DNA from: Synechococcus sp. JA-2-3B'a(2-13)
Lineage (GTDB): Bacteria; Cyanobacteriota; Cyanobacteriia; Thermostichales; Thermostichaceae
NCBI RefSeq assembly: GCF_000013225.1
Contig: NC_007776.1
Coordinates: 2,300,501-2,364,500 of the forward strand
DNA: 64,000 nucleotides
Direction of reading: 5' to 3'
Shown here piece by piece: positions 18,296 to 26,978 of this stretch (its first letter is position 1; each line of letters begins with the position of its first letter). Under the pieces are notes generated by a model. That model ran no database searches. It had not been told where the DNA came from and saw only the letters and a list, made by a program, of their open reading frames with translations. The translations under genes were made by a program, and so were the position numbers.

Positions 18296-19150
18296 GTGAA
18301 AAAGCTGCAACCCATGCCCAAAAGCAGTTCTGGTCGTCTTCGAGAAAAACAAAATCCAGAGGAACCGCACGCGAAAACCAAGGGTATGTCTCGGCCTGTC
18401 GGTCGCGTCAGCGGGACGGAGTCCAAACCGTTGCGGTGGGGCAATACGGCCTACCGGGAGGCGGTTGGGTTGATGTTGCTAGGGATCCTGCTGATCGTCT
18501 ATCGCTGGCGGGGCACCCTGCTGATGTTGATCAATCCCGGCTACGTGAATGTGGCGCTGTTGGCCGGGCTGTGTCTGTTGGGCTTGGGGATTGGCCGTTG
18601 GCGAGGAGCCAAAGTTGCCTCTTCTGAAGTCCATGCCTCACTATTGGGGCCGCGGCTGGGCGCAGGACTGTTGATCCTGACGGCCCTGCTGGGGTTTTGG
18701 GTCGAGCCACGCCCGCTCTCCAGCCAAACTGCCCTCAACCGAGGGGTATCTCCCTATCTGGGAGCATCTCGTAGCCAGCCGCAGGCTTTTCGCCCCAAGC
18801 TCGACCCGCGTCAGCGTACTCTGCTGGACTGGGTGCGCACCTTGGATGTTTACCCGGATCCCTACACCTATGAAGACCAGCCGGTGCGGGTGCAGGGGTT
18901 CGTCATTCCCGACAAGCAACCCGACCACTTTGTTATTGCCCGGTTTTTGGTTAGCTGCTGTGCTGCCGATGCTTACCCCGTGGGCTTGCCGGTGCGCTGG
19001 CCAGAGGCAGAGCAGTTAACTGCCGACAGTTGGCTGCGTCTGGAGGGGCGCATGGCCGTGGAGCAGCGGGATGGCCAATCTCAGTTGGTAATCGCTGCCG
19101 AGCAGGTGGAGCCGATACCGGTGCCGCCAAACCCCTATGCCGACGAATAA
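18296..19150 (+). CDS. TIGR03943/DUF1980 membrane-anchored protein
   Basis: The 284-residue product resembles the TIGR03943 (DUF1980, YcgQ-like) family. It has two hydrophobic segments (about residues 58-95) and a third near 125, followed by a soluble C-terminal domain. That domain contains VRVQGFVIPDKQ, FVIARFLVSCCAADAYPVGLPV and DSWLRLEGRM, typical of the family. Relatives usually sit beside a DUF318/YcgR permease, which is missing here. The start may be the GTG at 18296 or an ATG at 18314 or 18385. Residues 36-43 (GRVSGTES) are coded by the 24-nt repeat at 18401-18424, in the same frame as in metH. Confidence 0.65.
   Translation: MKKLQPMPKSSSGRLREKQNPEEPHAKTKGMSRPVGRVSGTESKPLRWGNTAYREAVGLMLLGILLIVYRWRGTLLMLINPGYVNVALLAGLCLLGLGIGRWRGAKVASSEVHASLLGPRLGAGLLILTALLGFWVEPRPLSSQTALNRGVSPYLGASRSQPQAFRPKLDPRQRTLLDWVRTLDVYPDPYTYEDQPVRVQGFVIPDKQPDHFVIARFLVSCCAADAYPVGLPVRWPEAEQLTADSWLRLEGRMAVEQRDGQSQLVIAAEQVEPIPVPPNPYADE
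18401..18424 (+). repeat. 24-nt dispersed repeat inside the DUF1980 gene
   Basis: CGC-GTCA-GCG plus GGAC-GGA-GTCC. It lies in the variable N-terminal part of the protein and contributes GRVSGTES in frame. Confidence 0.85.
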
Positions 19151-19172
19151 GAGCAGGCGCTTAGATATCGGT

Positions 19173-19676
19173 TTAGATATCGGTTTCGCTCAGCTTAGCG
19201 CTCAGGTAATCGAAGGGCTCGGCCACAAAGCTATAGTCTTCGCCGGAGCCAAGCAGCTCCAGGGTGCGGGTTTTCATGTTTTGAATGCCAATCACCGTCG
19301 GGGCGATGGGCACACCGAGGGAGTTGTAGGTCTCCCGTAAGCCGGCCAAGACTCGCTCATCCAAAATGCTGTTGTCGGCAGCCACCAGCGCGTAGGAAGC
19401 GTAGCGCAAGAAGTAGTCCATATCCCGCAAACAGGTGGCGTAGCGGCGGGTGGTGTAGGCGTTGCCTCCCGGACGGATGAGATCTGGCACCTGGGCGAAC
19501 ATGGCCGCAGCAGCCGTTTTGACGATATCCACTGAGTTGAGATTGATCACGTTCACGGCCTTGATGCGCCGCAGCCCCGAGTCATAAAAAGCCTTGAGCG
19601 CATCCATTGCCTCCCGATCCAAGTAGCGGCCCGTCAGGTCGTAGGTTTTGATCAGCGTGGTTACGGCATCCCGCAT
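19173..19676 (-). CDS. apcF: allophycocyanin beta-18 subunit
   Basis: ApcF is a beta-type allophycocyanin found in the phycobilisome core cylinders, where it helps pass excitation to the terminal emitters. The 167-residue protein has the phycobiliprotein globin fold with the bilin-binding Cys82 in RYATCLRDMDYFLRYASYALV and the adjacent methylatable Asn72 in PGGNAYTTRR. MRDAVTTLIKTYDLTGRYLD and the end EPFDYLSAKLSETDI match ApcF rather than ApcB. As in many cyanobacteria the gene stands alone. A 12-base tandem duplication (about 19163-19186) covers its last codons and stop. Confidence 0.92.
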   Translation of the reverse strand: MRDAVTTLIKTYDLTGRYLDREAMDALKAFYDSGLRRIKAVNVINLNSVDIVKTAAAAMFAQVPDLIRPGGNAYTTRRYATCLRDMDYFLRYASYALVAADNSILDERVLAGLRETYNSLGVPIAPTVIGIQNMKTRTLELLGSGEDYSFVAEPFDYLSAKLSETDI

Positions 19677-19915
19677 ATCCCCAGCTCCATTCTTGTGACT
19701 TTATTTTGTAAAGTAGCTTGAGATGAAAAAATGAGAAGAGATTTTGCCGGACAACATCCAAAGGTCAACCTTGGAAAATCGAGCCAGAGCCCGGCAACGG
19801 CGACGCTTCAGGCTCCCCTTCGCCCTCAGAAGTTTAGCATGCGAGGGTTTCTTTCCCGCTTCCCCCTGAGACAATGGCAAATGTTGTTACGAAAATGTAA
19901 CTTTTCTGCAACACT

Positions 19916-20836
19916 CTAGGGATCCGGCGACAACACCCGCAGCGGCTTGAGCTGACCTGCCTGACCGTACCCCAAGCCCAAAAACTTGCCCTCCTCATCC
20001 AGCACCCGCAAAGTAGGGGCACCGATAATGGGCCGGTCGAGGAGAATGGCCCGACCCTGCAGCCACTGCTTCGCTTCGGCGGAAGAGAGCTGTACCGCAC
20101 CCCAATCGGCAAATCCCCACTCGATGGGCAGCAGGGCAGCAGCGGGATCCGCGGATCCCCGCCATTTCTCCAGGGGCAGGCTTTCTGCGATGCGAAAGGG
20201 GCCACTTTGCAGCCGTCGCAGCCGGCTCATCAGCCCTCCACAGCCCAATTTTTCCCCCACATCGCGGGCAAGGGCACGAATGTAGGTGCCGGGGCCACAG
20301 GCAACTTCCAGATCCACTTCCGGAAAGTCTCCGGCTCGCCAGCCCAGGATGCGCAGTTGCCGAATGACCACCCGCCGCGGCTCCAACTGGAGTTCCGCAG
20401 CCTCCACGCCGGCACGGGCCAACTGGTAGAGCTTTTTCCCCTGGCGCTTAAGGGCGCTGTAGAGGGGCGGCACCTGCCAGATCTCGCCGGTAAACTCCCG
20501 CAAGCACTGCTCTACCTGCTCGCGACTCAACCCAGGACAAGGGGATCCCAACCGGATCTGCCCTTCAGCATCGTCGGTGTCGCTACGCTGTCCAAATCGG
20601 AAGGTTGCTTGATACACCTTATCTCCCGACAAAAACGACAAAAAGCGTGTTGCCCGTCCCACCGCAATCGGCAAAACCCCCGTTGCCGCCGGATCCAAGG
20701 TGCCCCCATGCCCCACCTTGCGGGTGCGCAAGACCCGCCGCACCACTGCCACACAGTCGTGGGAGGTGAGCCCCGCCGGCTTGTCCAGGTTGAGAAAGCC
20801 CTCCAGGGATCCCATGCCAGGCATAATATGCATCAA
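19916..20836 (-). CDS. truB: tRNA pseudouridine-55 synthase
   Basis: TruB makes the universal pseudouridine 55 in the T-loop of tRNAs. The 306-residue frame carries LNLDKPAGLTSHD, the catalytic Asp48 in KVGHGGTLDPAATGVLPI, PPLYSALKRQGKKLYQLAR and the CGPGTYIRALARD motif, followed by a C-terminal PUA-like region. The true start may be the ATG at 20815, since homology begins with GSLEGFLNLDKP. It is transcribed divergently from the EamA transporter gene. Confidence 0.94.
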   Translation of the reverse strand: MMHIMPGMGSLEGFLNLDKPAGLTSHDCVAVVRRVLRTRKVGHGGTLDPAATGVLPIAVGRATRFLSFLSGDKVYQATFRFGQRSDTDDAEGQIRLGSPCPGLSREQVEQCLREFTGEIWQVPPLYSALKRQGKKLYQLARAGVEAAELQLEPRRVVIRQLRILGWRAGDFPEVDLEVACGPGTYIRALARDVGEKLGCGGLMSRLRRLQSGPFRIAESLPLEKWRGSADPAAALLPIEWGFADWGAVQLSSAEAKQWLQGRAILLDRPIIGAPTLRVLDEEGKFLGLGYGQAGQLKPLRVLSPDP

Positions 20837-20910
20837 CAGTTAAGATTTGTAACTGAGCTGCCCCAGCGCTTAACATGGGGTTAACTTCCGTCTCCAAGTT
20901 TGAAGCACCT

Positions 20911-21927
20911 ATGGCTCAGTCTGACCTGTTCTTTCAGCCTATCTGGCAACGCCTCCTGATGATTGCCCCCTTTTTCCTGTGGGGCTCAGCAATGGTGGTG
21001 ATGCGAGACGCCCTCTCCGAGACCACCCCCCTCTTTATTGCCATTCTGCGGTTGCTGCCGGCAGGGATCCTGGTTCTGGCCTTTCGGCTCTGGCAGGGGC
21101 GGGGCTCTGCGGCCTCTCACGCCTGGCATCCCAGAGGGCTGCGCGGCTGGCTATGGGTGTTGGCGTTTGCGCTGGTGGACGGCACTTGTTTTCAGGGATT
21201 TTTGGCCCAAGGGCTGAAAGAGACAGGGGCAGGCCTGGGATCCGTGCTCATTGACTCGCAGCCGCTGGCGGTGGCTTTGATGGCCACCTGGTTTTACCGC
21301 GAGCGGATGGGATCCCTGGGCTGGCTGAGCCTGGGGCTGGGAGTTTTCGGCATTGGCCTCATCGGCCTATCCGGTGGGGGATCCCTGCAGTTGGGGGCCG
21401 GCGTCGTTTGGATGTTGATGGCCTCCCTGTCGATGGCCATCGGCACCGTGATGATGCCCAAGGTGGCGGAGGTGGCGGATCCGGTGCTGGCGACGGGCTG
21501 GCACATGGTGTTGGGCAGCCTGCCCTTGATCCTGCTGTCGGGACTGACGGAGACTCAGCAATGGCAACACCTGAGCGGAACCCACTGGCTGGGCCTTCTC
21601 TACGCTTCGGTGATGGGGAGCGCCTTGGCCTATGCCCTCTTCTTCTATTTCGCCTCTCAGGAAAACCTCACCGAGTTCAGTTCCCTGACCTTCCTCACCC
21701 CCATCTTTGCCCTGCTGTTTGGCAGCACCTTTCTGGGGGAATCGCTGACGCGGCTGCAATGGCTGGGAGTGGGCATCACTCTGGTCTGTGTGTACTTGAT
21801 TAACCACCGGCAAGAATGGCAGGAGCGCCTGCGCCTGGGCTGGAAAGGGATCCTCTCAGAGCTGGGTTTAGACTGGCTGGTGAGCGCCTTGAGCACCGTC
21901 GAGATCCGCGATGGCAACCCCGACTGA
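20911..21927 (+). CDS. EamA/DMT-family transporter
   Basis: The 338-residue protein has about ten hydrophobic helices in two homologous halves, the pattern of drug/metabolite (DMT) exporters of the EamA type. The first half begins APFFLWGSAMVVMRDAL and the second carries SVMGSALAYALFFYFA and FLTPIFALLFGSTFLGE. The substrate is unknown. The frame is open from 20875, but the ATG at 20911 (MAQSDLFF) fits the family better. Downstream trpS is convergent, with 27 bases between the stops. Confidence 0.85.
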   Translation: MAQSDLFFQPIWQRLLMIAPFFLWGSAMVVMRDALSETTPLFIAILRLLPAGILVLAFRLWQGRGSAASHAWHPRGLRGWLWVLAFALVDGTCFQGFLAQGLKETGAGLGSVLIDSQPLAVALMATWFYRERMGSLGWLSLGLGVFGIGLIGLSGGGSLQLGAGVVWMLMASLSMAIGTVMMPKVAEVADPVLATGWHMVLGSLPLILLSGLTETQQWQHLSGTHWLGLLYASVMGSALAYALFFYFASQENLTEFSSLTFLTPIFALLFGSTFLGESLTRLQWLGVGITLVCVYLINHRQEWQERLRLGWKGILSELGLDWLVSALSTVEIRDGNPD

Positions 21928-21954
21928 TCCCATCAAAGCTTGGGCAGGGATCCC

Positions 21955-22950
21955 TCAGGGGGGTAAGAACCCCATAGCCTCTCTCACCGTTTTTAGCGTT
22001 TGCTCGGCGATGGCACGGGCCTTAGCGGCATTCTCCCGTATCAGAACGAGCAGGTGGTCGGGGTTGCTCCACAGTTCCCGGTAGCGCTGCTGAATGGGCT
22101 CCAGGGCAGCGATGATGCTGTCGGCAAGGAGGGGCTTGAACTGCCCCCACCCCATCTCGGCACACTCAGCCGCCACCACCTCCTTGCTTTTGCCGGAGGT
22201 GAGCATGTAAATCGTCAACAAATTGTGGGCTTCGGGACGAGCCGGATCGTCAAAGGCAATGCCCCGAATGGGATCGGTCTTGCATTTTTGGATCTTCTTG
22301 CGGATGGTATCTGGGTCATCCAGCAGATGAATACGGCTGAAATCCGAGGGATCCGACTTGGACATCTTGCGCGTACCATCGGTCAAGCTCATTACCCGCG
22401 CCCCCTCCGGACGAATCAGGGCCTCCGGGATCAGAAACACCTCTCCAAAACGGTCATTGAAGCGGCGGGCAATATCCCGACACAGCTCAATATGCTGCCG
22501 CTGATCCTCCCCCACCGGCACATACTTGGGCTGGTAGAGCAAAATATCTGCCGCCTGCAAAATCGGGTAGCTGAACAAGCCAACGCTGGTCTCCTCCCCC
22601 TGTTTTTCCTTCTTCTCCTTGTATTGGATCATGCGCTCCGCCCAGTTCATGGGGGTGATGGTGTTGAACAGCCAGGCCAGCTCCGTATGGGCAGGCACGT
22701 GGGACTGGACGAATAGCACGCAATGCTCCAGGCTGAGACCGCAGGCCAAATAAAGGGCAAACAGCGAACGGGTACGCTCCCTCAGCAGCTTGGGATCCTG
22801 AGGGACGGTGATGGCGTGTTGATCGACGATGCAAAAAAAGTTCTCGTAGTGCTCCTGCTCGGCCACCCAATTCTTAATCGCCCCCAAGTAATTGCCCAAA
22901 TGCAGTTCGCCAGAGGGCTGAATGCCAGAAAGGGTGCGCGGCTTGGCCAT
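21955..22950 (-). CDS. trpS: tryptophanyl-tRNA synthetase
   Basis: This class I synthetase charges tRNA-Trp. The 331-residue protein shows the start SGIQPSGELHLGNYLGAIKNW (HIGH-type HLGN), the GEDQRQHIEL motif and the RKMSKSDPS signature (KMSKS), followed by the C-terminal helical domain. The length is normal for bacterial TrpRS. A frame extension to 22968 adds six residues without homology; the ATG at 22950 is preferred. Confidence 0.96.
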   Translation of the reverse strand: MAKPRTLSGIQPSGELHLGNYLGAIKNWVAEQEHYENFFCIVDQHAITVPQDPKLLRERTRSLFALYLACGLSLEHCVLFVQSHVPAHTELAWLFNTITPMNWAERMIQYKEKKEKQGEETSVGLFSYPILQAADILLYQPKYVPVGEDQRQHIELCRDIARRFNDRFGEVFLIPEALIRPEGARVMSLTDGTRKMSKSDPSDFSRIHLLDDPDTIRKKIQKCKTDPIRGIAFDDPARPEAHNLLTIYMLTSGKSKEVVAAECAEMGWGQFKPLLADSIIAALEPIQQRYRELWSNPDHLLVLIRENAAKARAIAEQTLKTVREAMGFLPP

Positions 22951-23073
22951 AGGGAAAGCAGATCTCAAACGCCAACAAGACGGAGGACAAGAGCAAGGAA
23001 AGTCTTTTTCAGGATATCAAGAGAGGCGCAACCCGTTGGTTCATGATGGAAAAAAGACGCCCAACCCCACACC

Positions 23074-23358
23074 ATGTTAGACTCAGAACCCGAACTGTTA
23101 CGTGCTGCCAACCACTATGTGCTGCTGATCCCGGGCTTGCCGGAGCAATTTCTCAGCCCTGAGGAATTGCAGGAGTTTCTCGTGCGGCTGTTGCAGGAAC
23201 ATCCCCACCTGGTGGATGCAGATCTGGCCCGCTATCCCACCCCTCAAGCGCAGGCACAGCGGCTGATCGACACCGCCTGTGAGATCGAAGTTTCCCCCGG
23301 CGAAACCGTGCAGTGGCATCCTGTGCGCCTGAGCAAGCGCTCCTCGACACAGTCTTGA
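23074..23358 (+). CDS. CRR7-like NDH-1 complex factor
   Basis: The 94-residue protein fits the chlororespiratory-reduction-7 (CRR7, DUF3571) family. Conserved elements are YVLLIPGLPEQFLSPEELQEFL, AQAQRLIDTACEIEVSPGE and the closing VQWHPVRL. In plants CRR7 is a stromal factor needed to assemble the NDH complex used in cyclic electron flow. Cyanobacterial members are assumed to act similarly on NDH-1. There are no membrane segments. I made the family match from memory of its motifs. Confidence 0.72.
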   Translation: MLDSEPELLRAANHYVLLIPGLPEQFLSPEELQEFLVRLLQEHPHLVDADLARYPTPQAQAQRLIDTACEIEVSPGETVQWHPVRLSKRSSTQS

Positions 23359-23530
23359 CAGGTCGGAAGTTCGTTGACAAGGCCGTTTGTGGCCTCGTTG
23401 CAGCAGCGTTGCAGTTCCCCTGCCGTAGCCTGAGACAGAGCCCTCATGGAGTTGTGTTTCGGATCCCGCCTTGGGCGTGATACAACGCAAGAGTAGAGAT
23501 CCTTAGTCCTAAACTTAAAAGGGGTCAGCC

Positions 23531-24052
23531 ATGCCGCGCAGCATGAAGAACGACAACTTCATTGACAAGACCTTCACCGTCATGGCCGATCTGATCCTGA
23601 AACTGCTGCCAGGGGTGAGTTCCGAGCAAAAGAAAGCCTTTGCCTACTACCGGGATGGCATGGCCGCTCAGAGCGAAGGAGAATATGCCGAGGCCCTAGA
23701 AAACTACAGAGAAGCCCTCGCCCTGGAGCAAGGGGAAGAAGACCGCAGCTACATCCTCTACAACATGGGCCTGATCTACCAGAGCAACGGCGAACTGGAC
23801 AAGGCTCTGGAGTACTATCACCAAGCTCTGGAGTTGAACCCAAGACTTTGCTCTGCTCTGAACAACATTGCCGTGCTGCTGCACCACAAGGGCGAGCTGA
23901 GCCTGCAAGCCGGGGATGAGGAAACAGCAGAGGCCCTGTTCAACGAGGCTGCCCAGTACTGGATTCGGGCCATTCGCATTGCGCCCAACAACTACATCGA
24001 GGCCCAAAACTGGCTGAAAACCACCGGGCGCGCCAACCTGGAGGTGTACTGA
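23531..24052 (+). CDS. ycf3: photosystem I assembly protein Ycf3
   Basis: Ycf3 is a thylakoid-bound tetratricopeptide-repeat chaperone for PSI assembly. The 173-residue product starts with the family block [21 protein letters not shown]. It has TPR motifs at about 38-68 ([20 protein letters not shown]), 75-105 ([19 protein letters not shown]) and 112-155, ending with the conserved [14 protein letters not shown]. It is a single gene followed by a 24-nt repeat and then gatC. Confidence 0.95.
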   Translation: MPRSMKNDNFIDKTFTVMADLILKLLPGVSSEQKKAFAYYRDGMAAQSEGEYAEALENYREALALEQGEEDRSYILYNMGLIYQSNGELDKALEYYHQALELNPRLCSALNNIAVLLHHKGELSLQAGDEETAEALFNEAAQYWIRAIRIAPNNYIEAQNWLKTTGRANLEVY

Positions 24053-24066
24053 GCTTTCCTGCAGAA

Positions 24067-24090
24067 GGACTCCGTTCCGTTAACGCGAAC
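24067..24090 (-). repeat. 24-nt dispersed repeat between ycf3 and gatC
   Basis: On the minus strand the second hairpin is GAAC-GGA-GTCC with one mismatch, and the first hairpin is also imperfect (CGC-GTTA-ACG). It is a somewhat decayed copy. Confidence 0.75.
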
Positions 24091-24149
24091 GGTTGATCTC
24101 GGCTACCCTGGGCTAAGTCAAGTCGATAATCTGGGAGCCGGAGGAGAGG

Positions 24150-24443
24150 ATGCTGAAACGGGAAGAAGTCCAACATGTTGCTCACTTGGCTCGTCTGGAG
24201 CTAACCGAAGAGGAGGAGATCCAGTTCACAGAGCAGCTAACAGACATCTTGGCCTACGTGGAGCAACTGAAGGAGCTGGACACGGAGGGGGTAGAGCCCA
24301 CCTTTCACGTCCTGGACATGGAACTGCCCACCCGCCCCGATGAAGTCGAGCCCTACCCCGATATCGAAGGGATCCTGGCCAACGCCCCTGACCGGGCAGA
24401 CATGTTCTTCAAGGTGCCCCGCATTTTGGAAGGGGAAGACTGA
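24150..24443 (+). CDS. gatC: Asp-tRNA(Asn)/Glu-tRNA(Gln) amidotransferase subunit C
   Basis: GatC stabilises the GatAB amidotransferase that converts misacylated Glu-tRNA(Gln) (and Asp-tRNA(Asn)) to the amide. The 97-residue protein has VQHVAHLARLELTEEEE, FTEQLTDILAYVEQLKELDTE, the PTFHV block and the closing VPRILE typical of GatC. gatA and gatB are not nearby. The stop is two bases from the 3' end of the convergent tRNA-Lys gene. Confidence 0.95.
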   Translation: MLKREEVQHVAHLARLELTEEEEIQFTEQLTDILAYVEQLKELDTEGVEPTFHVLDMELPTRPDEVEPYPDIEGILANAPDRADMFFKVPRILEGED

Positions 24444-24445
24444 CA

Positions 24446-24517
24446 TGGGTCGGCAGGGATTCGAACCCTGGGCCAATCGGTTAAAAGCCGAGTGCTCTAC
24501 CGCTGAGCTACCGACCC
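24446..24517 (-). tRNA. tRNA-Lys (anticodon UUU)
   Basis: The minus strand folds as a 72-nt cloverleaf. It has acceptor GGGTCGG/CCGACCC with discriminator A, D-arm GCTC AGCGGTA GAGC, anticodon stem TCGG with loop CTTTTAA (anticodon TTT), and T-arm CAGGG TTCGAAT CCCTG. CCA is not encoded. Confidence 0.96.
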
Positions 24518-24617
24518 AAGTTTGCAGCTTTGTCATATTAGCAAAGCTTCTGTCACATTCGCAAAGGTTCTGGCCGTATCCCCAAAAATCTTGCTATGCT
24601 GGACTCAAGTCAACCCT

Positions 24618-25016
24618 GGGGCTGTAACGGTTTCGACGGGGTGGCGAACATGGGTTCATGAGGCAGGTCGGGATTGAGCTTATCCCGTTACCACCAGGCT
24701 CAAAACAGTACGTGCGAACAACGTCGTACCCTTTGCTCGTAAAGCAGCTGCTTTGGCTGCCTAAGGCTCAGTAACCGAAAACTTACTCTGAGCTCGAGGA
24801 TCTGCTCACGACCCCGTTAAGTGGGCGGATCACAACCCCAACGGGTGCAGCTCTCTACTCCGGCTCCGTCGAGGGAGAGCCTAAGATTAGGCGGAGAACT
24901 CCCATCGCTGGGATCCAAACGGCGATCCCCGCCTCGAGGGTCAAAGAGGCTAAACCTGTGAATGAGTGATCCCTCAGTACCCATCTCGGACACGGGTTCG
25001 ACTCCCGTCAGCTCCA
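24618..25016 (+). ncRNA. ssrA: transfer-messenger RNA
   Basis: tmRNA rescues stalled ribosomes and tags the nascent chain. The 5' end GGGGCTGTAACGG pairs with the 3' end CAGCTCC-A as a tRNA-like acceptor, and GGGTTCGACTCCC forms the T-arm. The resume codon begins at 24714. The tag reads ANNVVPFARKAAALAA and ends with TAA at 24762-24764, a typical cyanobacterial tag. Length is about 399 nt and the RNA is one-piece. Confidence 0.96.
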
Positions 25017-25099
25017 TCTCCCAGCAGTTAACTACGAGCCAAAAACTGCCAGCTTTCAGCCATGCCCTAGGAGCAGATCCTGCTCAGTTTCTAAAGGTT

Positions 25100-25738
25100 T
25101 TACGGAGCGTGGGCGAGTTTGATGACAAGGTGCCGGTTTTTGTCCACCGCAACCCAGCCCTGCTGGCGAAAGCGGTTTAGGAGACGGGTAATGGTGACCC
25201 GGGTAGTGCCGATGGCATTGGCCAAGTCCTGGTGGGTAAGGCGCACTTGCAGGCGCACCCCTGTTGCAACCGGGGATCCCAGCTCCACAGCCAAAAGGGA
25301 GAGCAACTGGCGCAGCCGATCCTCTACCCGCCGCCGTCCGGCCAAGGCGAGCAATGCTTCGGTTTGGCGCAGCCGACGCACCACCTGCTTGAGCAGCCCT
25401 TGACTCAGGATCTCTGAGGCTTCCACCTCTGCTGCCGGCAGCCGCAGCACATCAACTGCCGTCAAAGCCTTAGCTTGGTAGGGATCCAGCATCGTCAGCG
25501 GGGATCCCAGGGGCATGGAGGGGCCGGCAAACCCCAACAACGCCTCACCGCCATTGGGATAGAGGGTGGTCAACTGTACCACGCCCCGACAGACGATCAC
25601 CCATTCCTCAGGAAACAGAGGGATAACCTGGCCAGGAGTGTAGGGGGATAAACTGCGGCTGCGGTAGAGGTCTTCCAGCAGTTGGCGCTCCCGTGTGGAC
25701 AGGCCGGCAGCAAAATGGCTAGGCATCGCTTCAGGCAT
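25100..25738 (-). CDS. Crp/Fnr-family transcription regulator
   Basis: The 212-residue protein has an N-terminal cyclic-nucleotide-binding-like beta-barrel (about residues 30-110) and a C-terminal winged helix with the DNA-reading segment LTHQDLANAIGTTRVTITRLLNRFRQQGW. The HTH is close to that of NtcA, but the N-terminal half lacks NtcA landmarks. The usual phosphate-binding RxS/T motif for cAMP is not evident. I call it only to superfamily level. It is divergent from atpC. The start could be the second Met, 12 bases downstream. Confidence 0.85.
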   Translation of the reverse strand: MPEAMPSHFAAGLSTRERQLLEDLYRSRSLSPYTPGQVIPLFPEEWVIVCRGVVQLTTLYPNGGEALLGFAGPSMPLGSPLTMLDPYQAKALTAVDVLRLPAAEVEASEILSQGLLKQVVRRLRQTEALLALAGRRRVEDRLRQLLSLLAVELGSPVATGVRLQVRLTHQDLANAIGTTRVTITRLLNRFRQQGWVAVDKNRHLVIKLAHAP

Positions 25739-26044
25739 AGGCTGGCTCCGCTAGGAAAACTGGGCGCACCAGTCGTTGGGCTCCCCCTTGCAAACCAACA
25801 GCAATGGGCTGGCCGTCAATGCTGAGGTTGGGGCATGAGATAAGTGTTCCCGACAACACCTTAGCGCTTGCCTCCCAGTCTGAAGTAAAGGCAAGGTTAT
25901 GTCCAGGTTAAGTGTAGCTGCCCCGAGAGAATAAAGACAAAAGGGGAACCAGGCAAAGCTGCAGGGATCCTAATCCGCTAGGATCGAAACCAGGGTGCTC
26001 CGCACCGTCGACGCGAAAGTGCTCAAGCTTTCAGGAGATCTGTC
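25739..26044. other. intergenic region between the Crp/Fnr gene and atpC
   Basis: This 306-base divergent spacer contains a 24-nt repeat copy at 25995-26018, just upstream of atpC. No gene is seen. A promoter for atpC must lie here because atpB is not upstream. Confidence 0.45.
25995..26018 (-). repeat. 24-nt dispersed repeat upstream of atpC
   Basis: On the minus strand the second hairpin is GTGC-GGA-GCAC. The first is imperfect (CGC-GTCG-ACG). It ends about 27 bases before the atpC start. Confidence 0.7.
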
Positions 26045-26458
26045 GTGACGCTGATGGTTCGTGTGATTACCCCCGACCGCACGGTTTGGGATGCCCCCAG
26101 CGAGGAAGTGATCCTCCCTGCCACTTCGGGCCAATTGGGCATTCTCACTGGGCACGCCCCCCTCTTGACCGCCATCGGCAATGGCGTTATGCGGGTCAAA
26201 GCCGATGGAAAGTGGTTGGCCATTGCGGTCATGGGCGGATTTGCAGAAGTCGAAAATAACGAGGTAACCGTCCTGGTCAACCGAGCAGAGCGGGGTGAAA
26301 AAGTGGATAAGGCAGCGGCTCAGGCCCTCTTGGACGAAGCAAGCAAAGTTTTGAATACCAGCAGCGACAAGCAAGAGCGCTTGCAAGCCAAGTTGGATCA
26401 ACAGCGAGCCAGGGCCTTGATCCAAGCTGCCGAGATGGGCAGCAAGACTGGAAGCTGA
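26045..26458 (+). CDS. atpC: ATP synthase epsilon subunit
   Basis: The epsilon subunit sits on the F1 central stalk and regulates ATP hydrolysis. The 137-residue protein has the N-terminal beta-sandwich ([37 protein letters not shown]) and a C-terminal helical hairpin rich in A, E and Q. The start is a GTG at 26045 ([11 protein letters not shown]), as in other cyanobacteria; an ATG nine bases later is possible. atpB, the usual upstream neighbour, is absent, so the gene has its own promoter or has been relocated. Confidence 0.95.
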   Translation: MTLMVRVITPDRTVWDAPSEEVILPATSGQLGILTGHAPLLTAIGNGVMRVKADGKWLAIAVMGGFAEVENNEVTVLVNRAERGEKVDKAAAQALLDEASKVLNTSSDKQERLQAKLDQQRARALIQAAEMGSKTGS

Positions 26459-26574
26459 CCCTGTCCCGGCGCGGGATCTGCAGATGGAGCTCAAGCTGCA
26501 GGAGAGATGGAGGGGCTGAGGCGCAGCCAGGGGGCCATTTTCGATCTTTGGGGATTGGCTTTGTTAGCTAGACC

Positions 26575-26597
26575 GGCGGGAAGCCCCGCCTTCTGTT
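26575..26597 (+). terminator. possible terminator after atpC
   Basis: A hairpin GGCGGG-AAGC-CCCGCC is followed by TTCTGTT. It could end the atpC transcript. It might equally be part of the decayed tnpB element that begins here. Confidence 0.4.
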
Positions 26598-26637
26598 AGT
26601 GACTAGTGGCTGGTCACTATCCACTCACCACTATCCA
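26597..26637. repeat. heptameric tandem repeats, 5' block
   Basis: Units run TAGTGAC, TAGTGGC, TGGTCAC, TATCCAC, TCACCAC, TATCCAG, so the two halves are inverted relative to each other. The block directly adjoins the first recognisable tnpB codons and stands where the N-terminal third of the gene should be. Confidence 0.75.
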
Positions 26638-26978
26638 GGGTAAGGGTCGGGATAAAAGGCGAGGACACGATGCTGTTCGGATAATTCAGCACCGTCCTTT
26701 GCCTGAGGGCTTTGTGATTAAGACCGCTGCCATCAGCCGCAAGGCAGACGGGTGGTATGTGACCTTGAGCCTGCAAGATTCGTCCGTCCCTGAGTTTACT
26801 CCTGAGTCTGCAACGCTGGAAAACACTACAGGGATCGACGTGGGACTGGACTCCTTTTTGGTGACCGACGCGGGGGAGTCTGTTCCAGTTCCCCAGTATT
26901 ACCGCAGAGCCCAAAAGCGGTTAAAGAGACTGCAGCGGGCAGTGTCTCGCGAGAAGAAGGGGTCAAACCGCCTATGGC

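Noticed and set aside
25100-25738. Considered NtcA for the Crp/Fnr gene
   Set aside because: The HTH is NtcA-like, but the N-terminal half lacks NtcA landmarks, so only the superfamily is stated.
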